This document shows positions 18,295 to 24,126 of a stretch of DNA of 34,830 nt, piece after piece. A model generated the notes under the pieces. The model ran no database searches, was not told the DNA's origin, and saw nothing but the letters and a program-made list of their open reading frames with translations. Position 1 is the first letter of the stretch. Every line of letters starts with the position of its first letter. Source of the stretch: a virus; IMG/VR virus record IMGVR_UViG_3300048000_000141, positions 1 through 34,830 of that record; one strand, given 5' to 3'. A program made the position numbers and the translations under genes.

Positions 18295-18478
18295 TATTTT
18301 GACGGAATTGGCACAGCGACCTAGTAAAGGTAGAATTTCTTCCCCTGTGTTAATTAACTGTCTTAGTGTTCTAATGATGATCTAGTTACATAAATCAGGG
18401 TTACATTCAATCGGATTCCGATTGGTGTGAAATCTCCACCTTGACAAGGTCTTCTTCTGTGACAATTCCGTCAAAATA
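18295..18478. repeat. 22-bp inverted repeat around the early promoter and leader
   Basis: Bases 18295-18316 and 18457-18478 are reverse complements at 21 of 22 positions (core TTTTGACGGAATTG). The arms are 140 bp apart. The left arm covers the -35 box of the candidate early promoter; the right arm ends 15 nt before the first rightward ATG. Two smaller hairpins lie between them: AATCGG/CCGATT (18409-18423) and ACCTT/AAGGT (18438-18450). Two half-sites at this distance suit DNA looping by a repressor. Confidence 0.75.
18308..18336 (+). promoter_or_regulatory. Sigma70-like promoter for the rightward early operon
   Basis: TTGGCA at 18308-18313 and TAGAAT at 18331-18336 are separated by 17 bp; each differs from consensus by one base. 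Initiation would fall near 18343, leaving a leader of about 150 nt before the first rightward gene at 18494. The -35 box lies inside the left arm of the 22-bp inverted repeat. Confidence 0.6.
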
Positions 18479-18493
18479 ACGAAAGATAAAAAT

Positions 18494-18754
18494 ATGCCTA
18501 AACAAGCAACATCCAAACAAACTATCACCGAAAAGACTGGCAAGTGCGTCCGTTCATTCACGGAACCTCTTGAGTCAGGCGACTACGGTGCAACGCTCCT
18601 GGTCGAGAACGACGGGGCTCGCGAGTATGTCCGTGTTTACCACGACTGCTCCATTCCCAAAGGTGCTATCGTCACCTTCGATGTAGTCGACAACGGCTCA
18701 AGCGAGTTCATCGTCGTCACAGAGTTCAAGAAGGCAGACCGCCCAGAACTCTAA
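18494..18754 (+). CDS. First early gene: unknown 86-aa protein
   Basis: An 86-aa protein starting MPKQATSKQTITEKTG. After a basic, probably flexible N-terminus of about 15 residues it has an alternating strand pattern (YGATLLVENDGAREYVRVYH, then GAIVTFDVV and FIVVTEF), consistent with a small beta-barrel such as an OB-like or cold-shock-like fold; I do not recognise a family. It uses G/C-ending codons more than the genes that follow. As the first gene after the early promoter and looping operator it is a good candidate for an early regulator or host-takeover protein. A large stem-loop follows its stop codon. Confidence 0.75.
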   Translation: MPKQATSKQTITEKTGKCVRSFTEPLESGDYGATLLVENDGAREYVRVYHDCSIPKGAIVTFDVVDNGSSEFIVVTEFKKADRPEL

Positions 18755-18763
18755 CGAGCAACT

Positions 18764-18791
18764 TGGGAGTCGGGCTTCGGCTCGGCTCCCA
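18764..18791 (+). other. 12-bp hairpin with TTCG tetraloop, no T tract
   Basis: TGGGAGTCGGGC (18764-18775), loop TTCG, then GCTCGGCTCCCA (18780-18791); pairing is complete allowing two G-U pairs. The plus strand continues with an A-rich, not T-rich, sequence, so it does not look like an intrinsic terminator for rightward transcripts. An RNA processing or 3'-end-stabilising element is more likely. Confidence 0.7.
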
Positions 18792-18836
18792 TACTCTATT
18801 AAAAAAAGAAAGAAAAAGAAATAAATATATACTATT

Positions 18837-19019
18837 ATGTCAGAAACAAGCTACAAATATATACTAACAGTCACATACAAAGATTCACAAAGTGCAGAGT
18901 ATGAAGTTGAATTCCGTTCAATAGATCGTGCAAAAGCATACATAGACAGAAACGGTCTATTTGAACACACCTGGCAACTCACCACATTAGATGGAGAGTT
19001 AGTTGAAGATAACAGTTAA
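18837..19019 (+). CDS. Unknown small protein (60 aa)
   Basis: A 60-aa protein, MSETSYKYILTVTYKDSQSA then an acidic, strand-helix-strand sequence (YEVEFRSIDRAKAYIDRNGL). It resembles a tiny alpha/beta domain but no family is recognised. The start has no Shine-Dalgarno; the leader is an A/T run ending in CTATT before ATG, the same pattern as several other early genes here. The next gene starts 10 nt after its stop. Confidence 0.65.
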   Translation: MSETSYKYILTVTYKDSQSAEYEVEFRSIDRAKAYIDRNGLFEHTWQLTTLDGELVEDNS

Positions 19020-19029
19020 TAAATCTATT

Positions 19030-19389
19030 ATGAAAAACAATACTATATACAAACTAATTGTCGATGGCAAAGAAGTAGCCAGAGACACCCTGCTTACAGG
19101 CGTTGCCATCAAAGCAGAGAAAGTCAAAGATCACTATGAGATCCGAAAATACTATAAGGGTAACATAGTTAAACTATGGGGTTATTCCATCAAAGATGGT
19201 AACAGAGTTGAGTATGCGTCACACGCCAACGATAGCACCATACAAAAAACAAAGATAGTACAAAGCAAAGTCTCAAAATTTATTGGGAGGGTTAGTAATG
19301 TGTTATCTACTATAAAAAGTGAGTACCGAGTTAGAAAGAACCTCAAGCAGATTGAGCGTAAAGTCGACCTTTGGGACTTTAATTCCTAG
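19030..19389 (+). CDS. Unknown basic protein (119 aa)
   Basis: A frame is open from a TTG at 19003, but the ATG at 19030 (MKNNTIYKLIVDGKEVAR) is the likely start, 10 nt after the previous stop. The product is basic. Its first half is strand-rich, with the pattern YKLIVDGKEVARDTLLTG; its second half is Lys/Ser/Arg-rich and helical. No family recognised. Being small, basic and early it could bind nucleic acid or a host protein, but this is speculation. Its stop codon runs directly into the large hairpin at 19389. Confidence 0.65.
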   Translation: MKNNTIYKLIVDGKEVARDTLLTGVAIKAEKVKDHYEIRKYYKGNIVKLWGYSIKDGNRVEYASHANDSTIQKTKIVQSKVSKFIGRVSNVLSTIKSEYRVRKNLKQIERKVDLWDFNS

Positions 19390-19441
19390 TTTGAATATGA
19401 ACTGCGTGTCGTGTTTGCGAACACGCAGTCCATATTCAAAC
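19389..19441 (+). other. Very long intergenic stem-loop (RNase III-type candidate)
   Basis: GTTTGAATATG (19389-19399) pairs with CATATTCAAAC (19431-19441) and, after one A/C mismatch, ACTGCGTGT (19401-19409) pairs with ACACGCAGT (19421-19429), with a further CG/CG pair inside. That is at least 20 bp of near-perfect duplex. Neither strand has a T tract right after it. Early transcripts of T7 carry RNase III processing sites of this general shape between genes. Confidence 0.8.
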
Positions 19442-19457
19442 AAAAATCAAAACTACT

Positions 19458-20318
19458 ATGCAATATACAATACAAGAAATACTCATTGGGATATCCAATG
19501 CCGATCGCTATGACGTTCGTGAACAAAACGGGGAGCTAATCAGTGACTACAAGTTCTGGTGGCGTGAGCTATTCAAAGAAGCCAAACTTACAGCCAAGAT
19601 GATCAGGCGTGAATCTATTCGTGACGGTATTGTCCCTCGTGACGATGACGACATCATGGTCACAATCATCGTTGATCAATGGCTTGCTGAGTTCAAATCG
19701 TATCAAGCACATTCACATCCCAGTGATGATCAGCTATGTAATGATATGTCGTGCATGCAGGCACTTGCCAAACAACAAGAGCAATATCTACTAGACATTC
19801 GTAGGGCATTTGCTAGTGCATGTAGACGCAAAGACACCAAGGCTATGCAACGCATACGCAAGCTGTACTATCAGGAGAAATCATCACAGCTTTCTTCTAT
19901 TCAGTACACGCACTTAGATGAGCCCACCACCAAAGAACCTGTATTCACACCTGAAGATCAAGAGTTCTTTGATGAGACTGAGCAACATGTACGCAAGCTC
20001 GACTATCAAGATGCATTCATACAAGATCCAGAATGTGATCCAAACGATTCACATTACATTGGTGACACACTGCGTATGAACAACGGCAAACCCCGTGGTA
20101 ACATTGGGTTACTCAATGGTTTCTATGAGCAGACACTACCTGAGCCTACTTATCGCACCAAAGATGCAAGACGCAGGTTATTCAAGACATTGCTCAACAC
20201 TGGCAGTGTCTATGATATTGAGAATGCATGTGGTATGCGTGGCTTCAAGAAAGGAGTACGCAACTCATACATACACATGTACGCAGACTCAAACAAAGAC
20301 GTAAAATGGAAATCGTAA
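19458..20318 (+). CDS. Unknown early protein (286 aa)
   Basis: A 286-aa protein, largely helical and charged. Notable stretches are KEAKLTAKMIRRESIRDG, an Asp run (RDDDDIMV, residues about 61-68), a Gln/Ala/Arg-rich helical middle (YLLDIRRAFASACRRKDTKA), and a C-terminal segment TKDARRRLFKTLLNTGSVYD that resembles a helix-turn-helix-like helical bundle. No family recognised and no catalytic motif seen. The gene follows a large hairpin and overlaps the next gene (a membrane protein) by 13 nt. Confidence 0.75.
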   Translation: MQYTIQEILIGISNADRYDVREQNGELISDYKFWWRELFKEAKLTAKMIRRESIRDGIVPRDDDDIMVTIIVDQWLAEFKSYQAHSHPSDDQLCNDMSCMQALAKQQEQYLLDIRRAFASACRRKDTKAMQRIRKLYYQEKSSQLSSIQYTHLDEPTTKEPVFTPEDQEFFDETEQHVRKLDYQDAFIQDPECDPNDSHYIGDTLRMNNGKPRGNIGLLNGFYEQTLPEPTYRTKDARRRLFKTLLNTGSVYDIENACGMRGFKKGVRNSYIHMYADSNKDVKWKS

Positions 20319-20614
20319 TTCTATCCTTTTTCTCATCGCTTGGTATTCTCCTTGTGTGCACACGCACACTTGGAGTTAACCGAGTAATCAAACACCGAAA
20401 GAAACTAGACATACTAGTAACTTTTGGTTTGCCAGCGTTATTTATTGGCACTTTTTCAGGTATGATTACAGCCTTCTTCACAGGACTGTGGTTCACTATA
20501 AAAACCATACTACTGGCACTAGTTATACCAAAGACCTTCCCTTCTTATGGTAACCAAGAAGATAGGCGTAATGATGCTAAAGGTAATCGTTCCTCTCGCC
20601 CTTACGGTGGTTAA
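20306..20614 (+). CDS. Small membrane protein (102 aa, two to three transmembrane segments)
   Basis: Starting at the ATG at 20306 inside the end of the preceding gene, the protein reads MEIVILSFFSSLGILLVCTR (first transmembrane helix), a short basic loop VNRVIKHRKKLD, and then two hydrophobic stretches, ILVTFGLPALFIGTFSGMIT and TGLWFTIKTILLALVIP. The C-terminus (about 25 residues) is polar, basic and probably cytoplasmic. Candidate roles include a holin-like protein or an early membrane protein, but its early location is far from the lysozyme gene and nothing decides between them. The frame continues upstream to 20228, but only the hydrophobic part looks like a real protein. Confidence 0.75.
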   Translation: MEIVILSFFSSLGILLVCTRTLGVNRVIKHRKKLDILVTFGLPALFIGTFSGMITAFFTGLWFTIKTILLALVIPKTFPSYGNQEDRRNDAKGNRSSRPYGG

Positions 20615-20886
20615 GTCCCTCATGACAAAGCACGCGTATCGGTTCTTAAGAGAATGTGACAATCGGAAACGACGTTAGCATCAGCATAGTAGAAAGTAGC
20701 CACTGTCCAGAACGGGCAGTGGCTACCCACTATTATGATAACAATAACAAACAAGGCAGGATATACGCTTGTGAGTTATATGGTGTATTTTATAAATTAT
20801 ATGTCAAACAAAAATCAACTTTCTATACTTTTGGTGAGTAACCAAAAACTAAACAAGAACAATAACAACATAAACCAATATATATT
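20615..20886 (+). other. Leader region upstream of the ubiquitin-like cassette
   Basis: About 270 nt without a convincing gene. It contains the hairpin at 20696-20726 and then an A-rich, unstructured stretch ending AATATATATT just before the Ubl ATG. A GTG-started frame of 61 codons (20656-20841) runs through the hairpin but its translation is not persuasive. Confidence 0.5.
20696..20726 (+). other. 13-bp stem-loop, no T tract
   Basis: GTAGCCACTGTCC (20696-20708) pairs with GGGCAGTGGCTAC (20714-20726), one G-U pair, with loop AGAAC. The sequence after it is ACCACTATTATG-like rather than T-rich. It separates the membrane protein gene from the ubiquitin-like cassette and is a likely processing or stability element. 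Confidence 0.75.
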
Positions 20887-21111
20887 ATGGCAAGTGTAAC
20901 TATACGTTACGGTATGACAAACTCTGTCACCCGTGACTTTGAAAACAATACCACTATTTCTGACCTAGTCAGTGATAATGGTATTCGCGCAGCTCTGTCT
21001 GCTCCCGAGAATGTTCGTGCTGTTTCTGGTGGTCGCACACTAGAAGGACACGAGTACGCAACCTCGTTTACAAGCATTACCTTAGAGCAACAAGCTTCAA
21101 GCAAAGCTTAG
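20887..21111 (+). CDS. Ubiquitin-like (beta-grasp) modifier protein, PRTRC protein C-like
   Basis: A 74-aa protein, the length of ubiquitin (76 aa). MASVTIRYGMTNSVTRDFEN forms a beta-hairpin, TTISDLVSDNGIRAAL a helix, and VRAVSGGRTLEGHEYATSF then TSITLEQQ reproduce the ubiquitin order of strand, GG-turn, loop and last strand (compare IFAGKQLEDG...STLHLVLR). In bacterial PRTRC and related systems such a protein is activated by a ThiF-like E1 and passed to an E2. The tail after the last strand is QQASSKA and has no diglycine; the JAB peptidase encoded downstream may trim it, or it may be used as it is. It is the first gene of the cassette and is followed 51 nt later by the E2-like gene. Fold assignment is by pattern only. 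Confidence 0.8.
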   Translation: MASVTIRYGMTNSVTRDFENNTTISDLVSDNGIRAALSAPENVRAVSGGRTLEGHEYATSFTSITLEQQASSKA

Positions 21112-21162
21112 ATCTCCCACGAGCGTCCTGAGTATGACGAAACATAAAACTGCTCTTTTATT

Positions 21163-21945
21163 ATGTCAGAAAAATATCTAGATCAAGAATTTATCCTACG
21201 CAGTGACGGTAAATTCTACAAACGCACCACTGTAATATCTCCTGTACACAACGCAGACCAGATGTTATCTAATGTCAAGGATAGTGGCATTCCTGTTATA
21301 TATCCTTTTGAACAAACAATAAACATACCAGACTTGGATAAAAACTTTCCAATGTACAGTATGGTATACAGCCACCAGCCACACATTGTAACTACATTTA
21401 TTAAACTAAATGAGTTTCCGTTTCCAGAATCTTGGTTGTACAAATCGTATCAAGCACAACCACACTACTATTTAGGCATTGGTAACACACGAGATCGTGA
21501 TATAGCAGAAACACGATCTATAGCTTGGCAACCAACTATAGACGGGCTTGAGCTTTTTGTTAGTGCAGTAGTAGACACAAACAAAAATTCAATTAGCAAT
21601 CCAATCTTGTTTGTTGTAGATCAAACTAAAACACCGTATACTCCAAACATTGCTAATGTTTTCGACGATGGTCGAATCTGCACTGGTCCTGACTGGAAGC
21701 TAGACTTCGATAAAGGCTATGAGCTAGCTACACTCACTGACAACATACGCAACCTGTATCGCACACCGTGCAACAACGATCTTAGAAACCACGAACGTGA
21801 ACGTGAGTATATGCGGTTTAATGAACAAGGTCATACTCTTCCTTGCCTCTCAGAACTGGGTCTAATCGCTGATAATGATTACAGATTCTACATAAAACAT
21901 ACAAATTCAAAAGTCATTGATTTCGTTCAAAATGTCCAATTCTAA
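21163..21945 (+). CDS. E2-like ubiquitin-conjugating enzyme (PRTRC protein B / Prok-E2-like)
   Basis: A 260-aa protein. The core signature is at residues 158-176: PYTPNIANVFDDGRICTGP. This matches the E2 active-site pattern (PN-hydrophobic...G-x-[IV]-C), with Cys173 as the predicted thioester cysteine. Ahead of it lie strands expected for an E2 fold (LELFVSAVV at 129-137, NPILFVVDQ at 146-154), and behind it helical sequence (YELATLTDNIRNLYR). The region before residue 120 resembles nothing I can name and may be an extra domain, as in PRTRC protein B, where the E2-like domain is also part of a longer protein. It would take the Ubl from the ThiF-like E1. The next gene begins inside its last 14 nt. 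Confidence 0.8.
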   Translation: MSEKYLDQEFILRSDGKFYKRTTVISPVHNADQMLSNVKDSGIPVIYPFEQTINIPDLDKNFPMYSMVYSHQPHIVTTFIKLNEFPFPESWLYKSYQAQPHYYLGIGNTRDRDIAETRSIAWQPTIDGLELFVSAVVDTNKNSISNPILFVVDQTKTPYTPNIANVFDDGRICTGPDWKLDFDKGYELATLTDNIRNLYRTPCNNDLRNHEREREYMRFNEQGHTLPCLSELGLIADNDYRFYIKHTNSKVIDFVQNVQF

Positions 21946-22276
21946 TATATTCCAAGAAATTAATACAGCTTCTGTAGTTGCAAATAACTGTCACAATTGG
22001 TTCCAAGACGCTAGTAACAATGTAAACCGTAGATATTACACTGGCATGCAGGATAACATACGTTCACAATCTGAAAAAGAACTTGATACATATCCTGTAG
22101 ACAACCCACTCAACGAAGAAGATACGCGTATACTATTTAAAATACTGCGCAAAGAGTATGCAGATTGTGGTCGTAAGCGTGGTGCAGTTCTACGCTATAT
22201 TAAAGCTTACCGTGAACTTAAGCCAGAACCAATCGGTCAACGGCTTTACAACCAACTAACTAATTATGAAACCTAA
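21932..22276 (+). CDS. Unknown cassette protein X between E2 and E1 (114 aa)
   Basis: The ATG at 21932 (MSNSNIFQEINTASVVANNC) overlaps the E2 stop by 14 nt, and the E1 start lies inside its last 11 nt, so it is coupled into the cassette. The protein is polar and helical, with a C-terminal segment LFKILRKEYADCGRKRGAVL then RYIKAYRELKPEPIGQRLYNQL. It contains two cysteines (in NNCHNW and ADCGRK), too few for a RING-type zinc site. It is not a known PRTRC or Bil component to my knowledge. It could be an adaptor, a target-recruitment subunit, or a target of modification itself. Confidence 0.75.
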   Translation: MSNSNIFQEINTASVVANNCHNWFQDASNNVNRRYYTGMQDNIRSQSEKELDTYPVDNPLNEEDTRILFKILRKEYADCGRKRGAVLRYIKAYRELKPEPIGQRLYNQLTNYET

Positions 22277-22991
22277 ACTAAATGCAGTAATCATCGGTGC
22301 TGGTGGTGTTACAAGTTACATGCTACCAGCATTGCGTAGCAGTTTTGACGCACACTTAACCATTATCGACGGTGACATACTCGAGAAAAAAAATCTCGAT
22401 CGTCAACTATTCCGTAACAACATGGTGGGGCAATACAAATGTGTTGCTCTAATGAAACAATACTACTTCAAGAAAAGTGAAGGTCAGGCAATCAGGTCAT
22501 ACTTTGACTTGGGTATGCTAGACACAGAATACAAATTCTGGTTCTCACAAGCAGATGTTATTATCTGCGCTGTTGACAATCATCCTGCTCGCAAAGCAGC
22601 AATCGACGCAGCTAAAATGCTCAACACACCAATCGTTATATGTGCTAACGAGTATCATACAAGTCAAGCACTCTATTATGATCCACATCTTGCTAACCAT
22701 CTTGAGCTGCCAATGTTTGATCCTATACTTAGATACCCTGAAATTAGTACTGACCAATCAGGCAGTCCAATTAGTTGCCAAGGTATTGCACTAGAATCTA
22801 CACCACAACTTGCTACAGCTAATCAAGTAGCTGGTGCTTTTGGCAACTTCTTATTATGGTCTTGGTTTGGTATGCCAAAATGCAAAGATGAAAATCTAAA
22901 GTATATGCCAATCGAATTCCAATCTACATTCTCTAGAATGCAAACCACAACTATTGATGACCTCAAAAAACTCAGCAAAAAAGCCAGCTAA
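22266..22991 (+). CDS. ThiF/E1-like adenylyltransferase (Ubl-activating enzyme)
   Basis: A 241-aa ThiF/E1-type enzyme that would adenylate the Ubl C-terminus and pass it on as a thioester. Visible motifs: nucleotide-binding GAGGVTS (11-17), acidic end of strand 2 with IDGD (34-37), the E1 signature NLDRQLF (43-49, containing the Asn, Arg and Gln that contact ATP), a Lys at 58 in VGQYKC, and the magnesium-binding Asp104 in CAVDNHPAR (101-109). Cys171 in SPISCQGIALESTPQ is the candidate catalytic cysteine, placed before a PQ-x-ATANQVAGAFGN helix typical of ThiF proteins. Length (240-270 aa) matches PRTRC ThiF. The start overlaps the preceding gene by 11 nt; its end overlaps the JAB gene by 35 nt. 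Confidence 0.9.
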   Translation: MKPKLNAVIIGAGGVTSYMLPALRSSFDAHLTIIDGDILEKKNLDRQLFRNNMVGQYKCVALMKQYYFKKSEGQAIRSYFDLGMLDTEYKFWFSQADVIICAVDNHPARKAAIDAAKMLNTPIVICANEYHTSQALYYDPHLANHLELPMFDPILRYPEISTDQSGSPISCQGIALESTPQLATANQVAGAFGNFLLWSWFGMPKCKDENLKYMPIEFQSTFSRMQTTTIDDLKKLSKKAS

Positions 22992-24126
22992 TGTTTACCA
23001 CGAAGGTGCTATCTACCAGGCTGTAGAAACAACCTTGTGCACAACTTACACTAAGCTTCAAGATATCCAAGAAGTAGAAAAACTTACACCAGTATGGAAT
23101 GGTAAAAAGATACCACTTCACATGTGGAAAGAAATTCTTGCTTTTATGAAACAAAGCTATAACGAACTCAAATCAGAGACTCTGCTGTATCTCTTCTACG
23201 ATGAAGCTGCATCACAGCCCTGGCTGTATTGGGTTCCTCCACAAGAAACTGCTGGCATGACTGTCAAGTCTTCTCCTGATCATCCTGACTACATTAAGCA
23301 GCGGGCTGCATACCCTGACACTATGTTTGGCACAGTGCACCACCACTGTTCTACTTCTGCGTTTCAATCTGGCACAGATGAAGCAGACGAAGTAAACCGT
23401 GAGGGTTTGCACTTTACTGTTGGTAATCTTAACAACTCAGATACAGTTGATGTCCACTTTCGTATTACGTTAGGTGGTACACATGCTGAACTTGATGCTC
23501 ATACCTACATTGAAATGGATGAATCACCTTTCAAAAAAACATGTCGTGTTCCTCAAACGATACAAAACCAAGCTCGCACTGAACTACACAAAATGGACGT
23601 GTGCACTCTGCCTGACATAAAACAATACAAGTTTGAAACAGAAATGCAGAATGTTAGTAAAAAAACATATACGCCAATTACACATGCTCCATACAGCCAA
23701 CGTTCACTTGGTTGGGATTATGAACCCATATCTAAAAAAAACATGGTCGAAGACGAAAATATGTTAGATGATCAACAAATATTAGCAGAAACTTTTGTAG
23801 AATCTGTTCTCACCGACTGGCATTTCGAAGAAATACTACAAAGTTATTATCAATATACTAATGACACTCTTAAAATTTCTGATCTTATGCACGCCCAACT
23901 CGAAGAAGAAGATGTTCGTGTTGATCTTATAACAATGTTTAACGATACAAGATATACAAATTCACAAGAATATGCAGAAACTCTTACATCAATTCAAATG
24001 TTTCTTCAAGAACAAAGTAACTTGGGGGTTGCATTTTCAACAAAAGAACTTATCCATGGACTTAACACTATCAGCTATGACCAAGGAACAGGAGTTCAAC
24101 AAATGGATAAGGAGAATGTTTTATGA
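22957..24126 (+). CDS. JAB/JAMM-domain isopeptidase (deubiquitinase-like), 389 aa
   Basis: A metalloprotease of the kind that removes or matures ubiquitin-like proteins. Numbering from a TTG at 22954 (the ATG at 22957 is preferred), residues 129-142 read HHHCSTSAFQSGTD. His129, His131, Ser139 and Asp142 fit the JAMM signature H-x-H-x7-S-x2-D exactly; Glu71 or Glu75 upstream is the likely catalytic acid. The domain spans about residues 50-190 (strand LYWVP and then THAELDAHTYIEMDE). The remaining 200 residues are acidic, helical and of unknown function, which is unusually long for a bacterial JAB (150-200 aa). The start lies within the end of the E1 gene, and a nuclease gene starts inside its 3' end. 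Confidence 0.9.
   Translation: MTSKNSAKKPANVYHEGAIYQAVETTLCTTYTKLQDIQEVEKLTPVWNGKKIPLHMWKEILAFMKQSYNELKSETLLYLFYDEAASQPWLYWVPPQETAGMTVKSSPDHPDYIKQRAAYPDTMFGTVHHHCSTSAFQSGTDEADEVNREGLHFTVGNLNNSDTVDVHFRITLGGTHAELDAHTYIEMDESPFKKTCRVPQTIQNQARTELHKMDVCTLPDIKQYKFETEMQNVSKKTYTPITHAPYSQRSLGWDYEPISKKNMVEDENMLDDQQILAETFVESVLTDWHFEEILQSYYQYTNDTLKISDLMHAQLEEEDVRVDLITMFNDTRYTNSQEYAETLTSIQMFLQEQSNLGVAFSTKELIHGLNTISYDQGTGVQQMDKENVL

Larger units (their letters stand above)
17386..18493. other. Divergent control region (1.1 kb without a supported gene)
   Basis: Leftward virion genes and rightward early genes diverge from this block. Its left part holds the octamer cluster. The centre (about 17710-18260) is visibly richer in G+C than its flanks and contains short hairpins: CCCCC/GGGGG at 17748-17760, GCTCT/AGAGC at 17943-17955, CTATC/GATAG at 17959-17974 and AACCC/GGGTT at 18053-18065. 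ACGGATCGTC occurs twice, at 17792-17801 and 18195-18204. The right part has the early promoter and a long inverted repeat. Open frames here (for example 17459-17770 minus and 17899-18324 plus) have unconvincing, low-complexity translations. The block probably combines promoters, operators and perhaps the replication origin. Confidence 0.7.

Noticed and set aside
17899-18324. Plus-strand open frame of 141 codons in the GC-rich block
   Set aside because: Only the first 30 residues look protein-like; the rest is irregular and it ends inside the early promoter. Kept as an observation, not called as a gene.
18441-18469. TTGACA at 18441 as a promoter -35
   Set aside because: No acceptable -10 lies 16-18 bp downstream; the TTGACA is part of the ACCTT/AAGGT hairpin.
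20656-20841. GTG-started frame of 61 codons upstream of the Ubl gene
   Set aside because: It spans the perfect 13-bp hairpin and has no ribosome binding site; the hairpin explains the sequence better.
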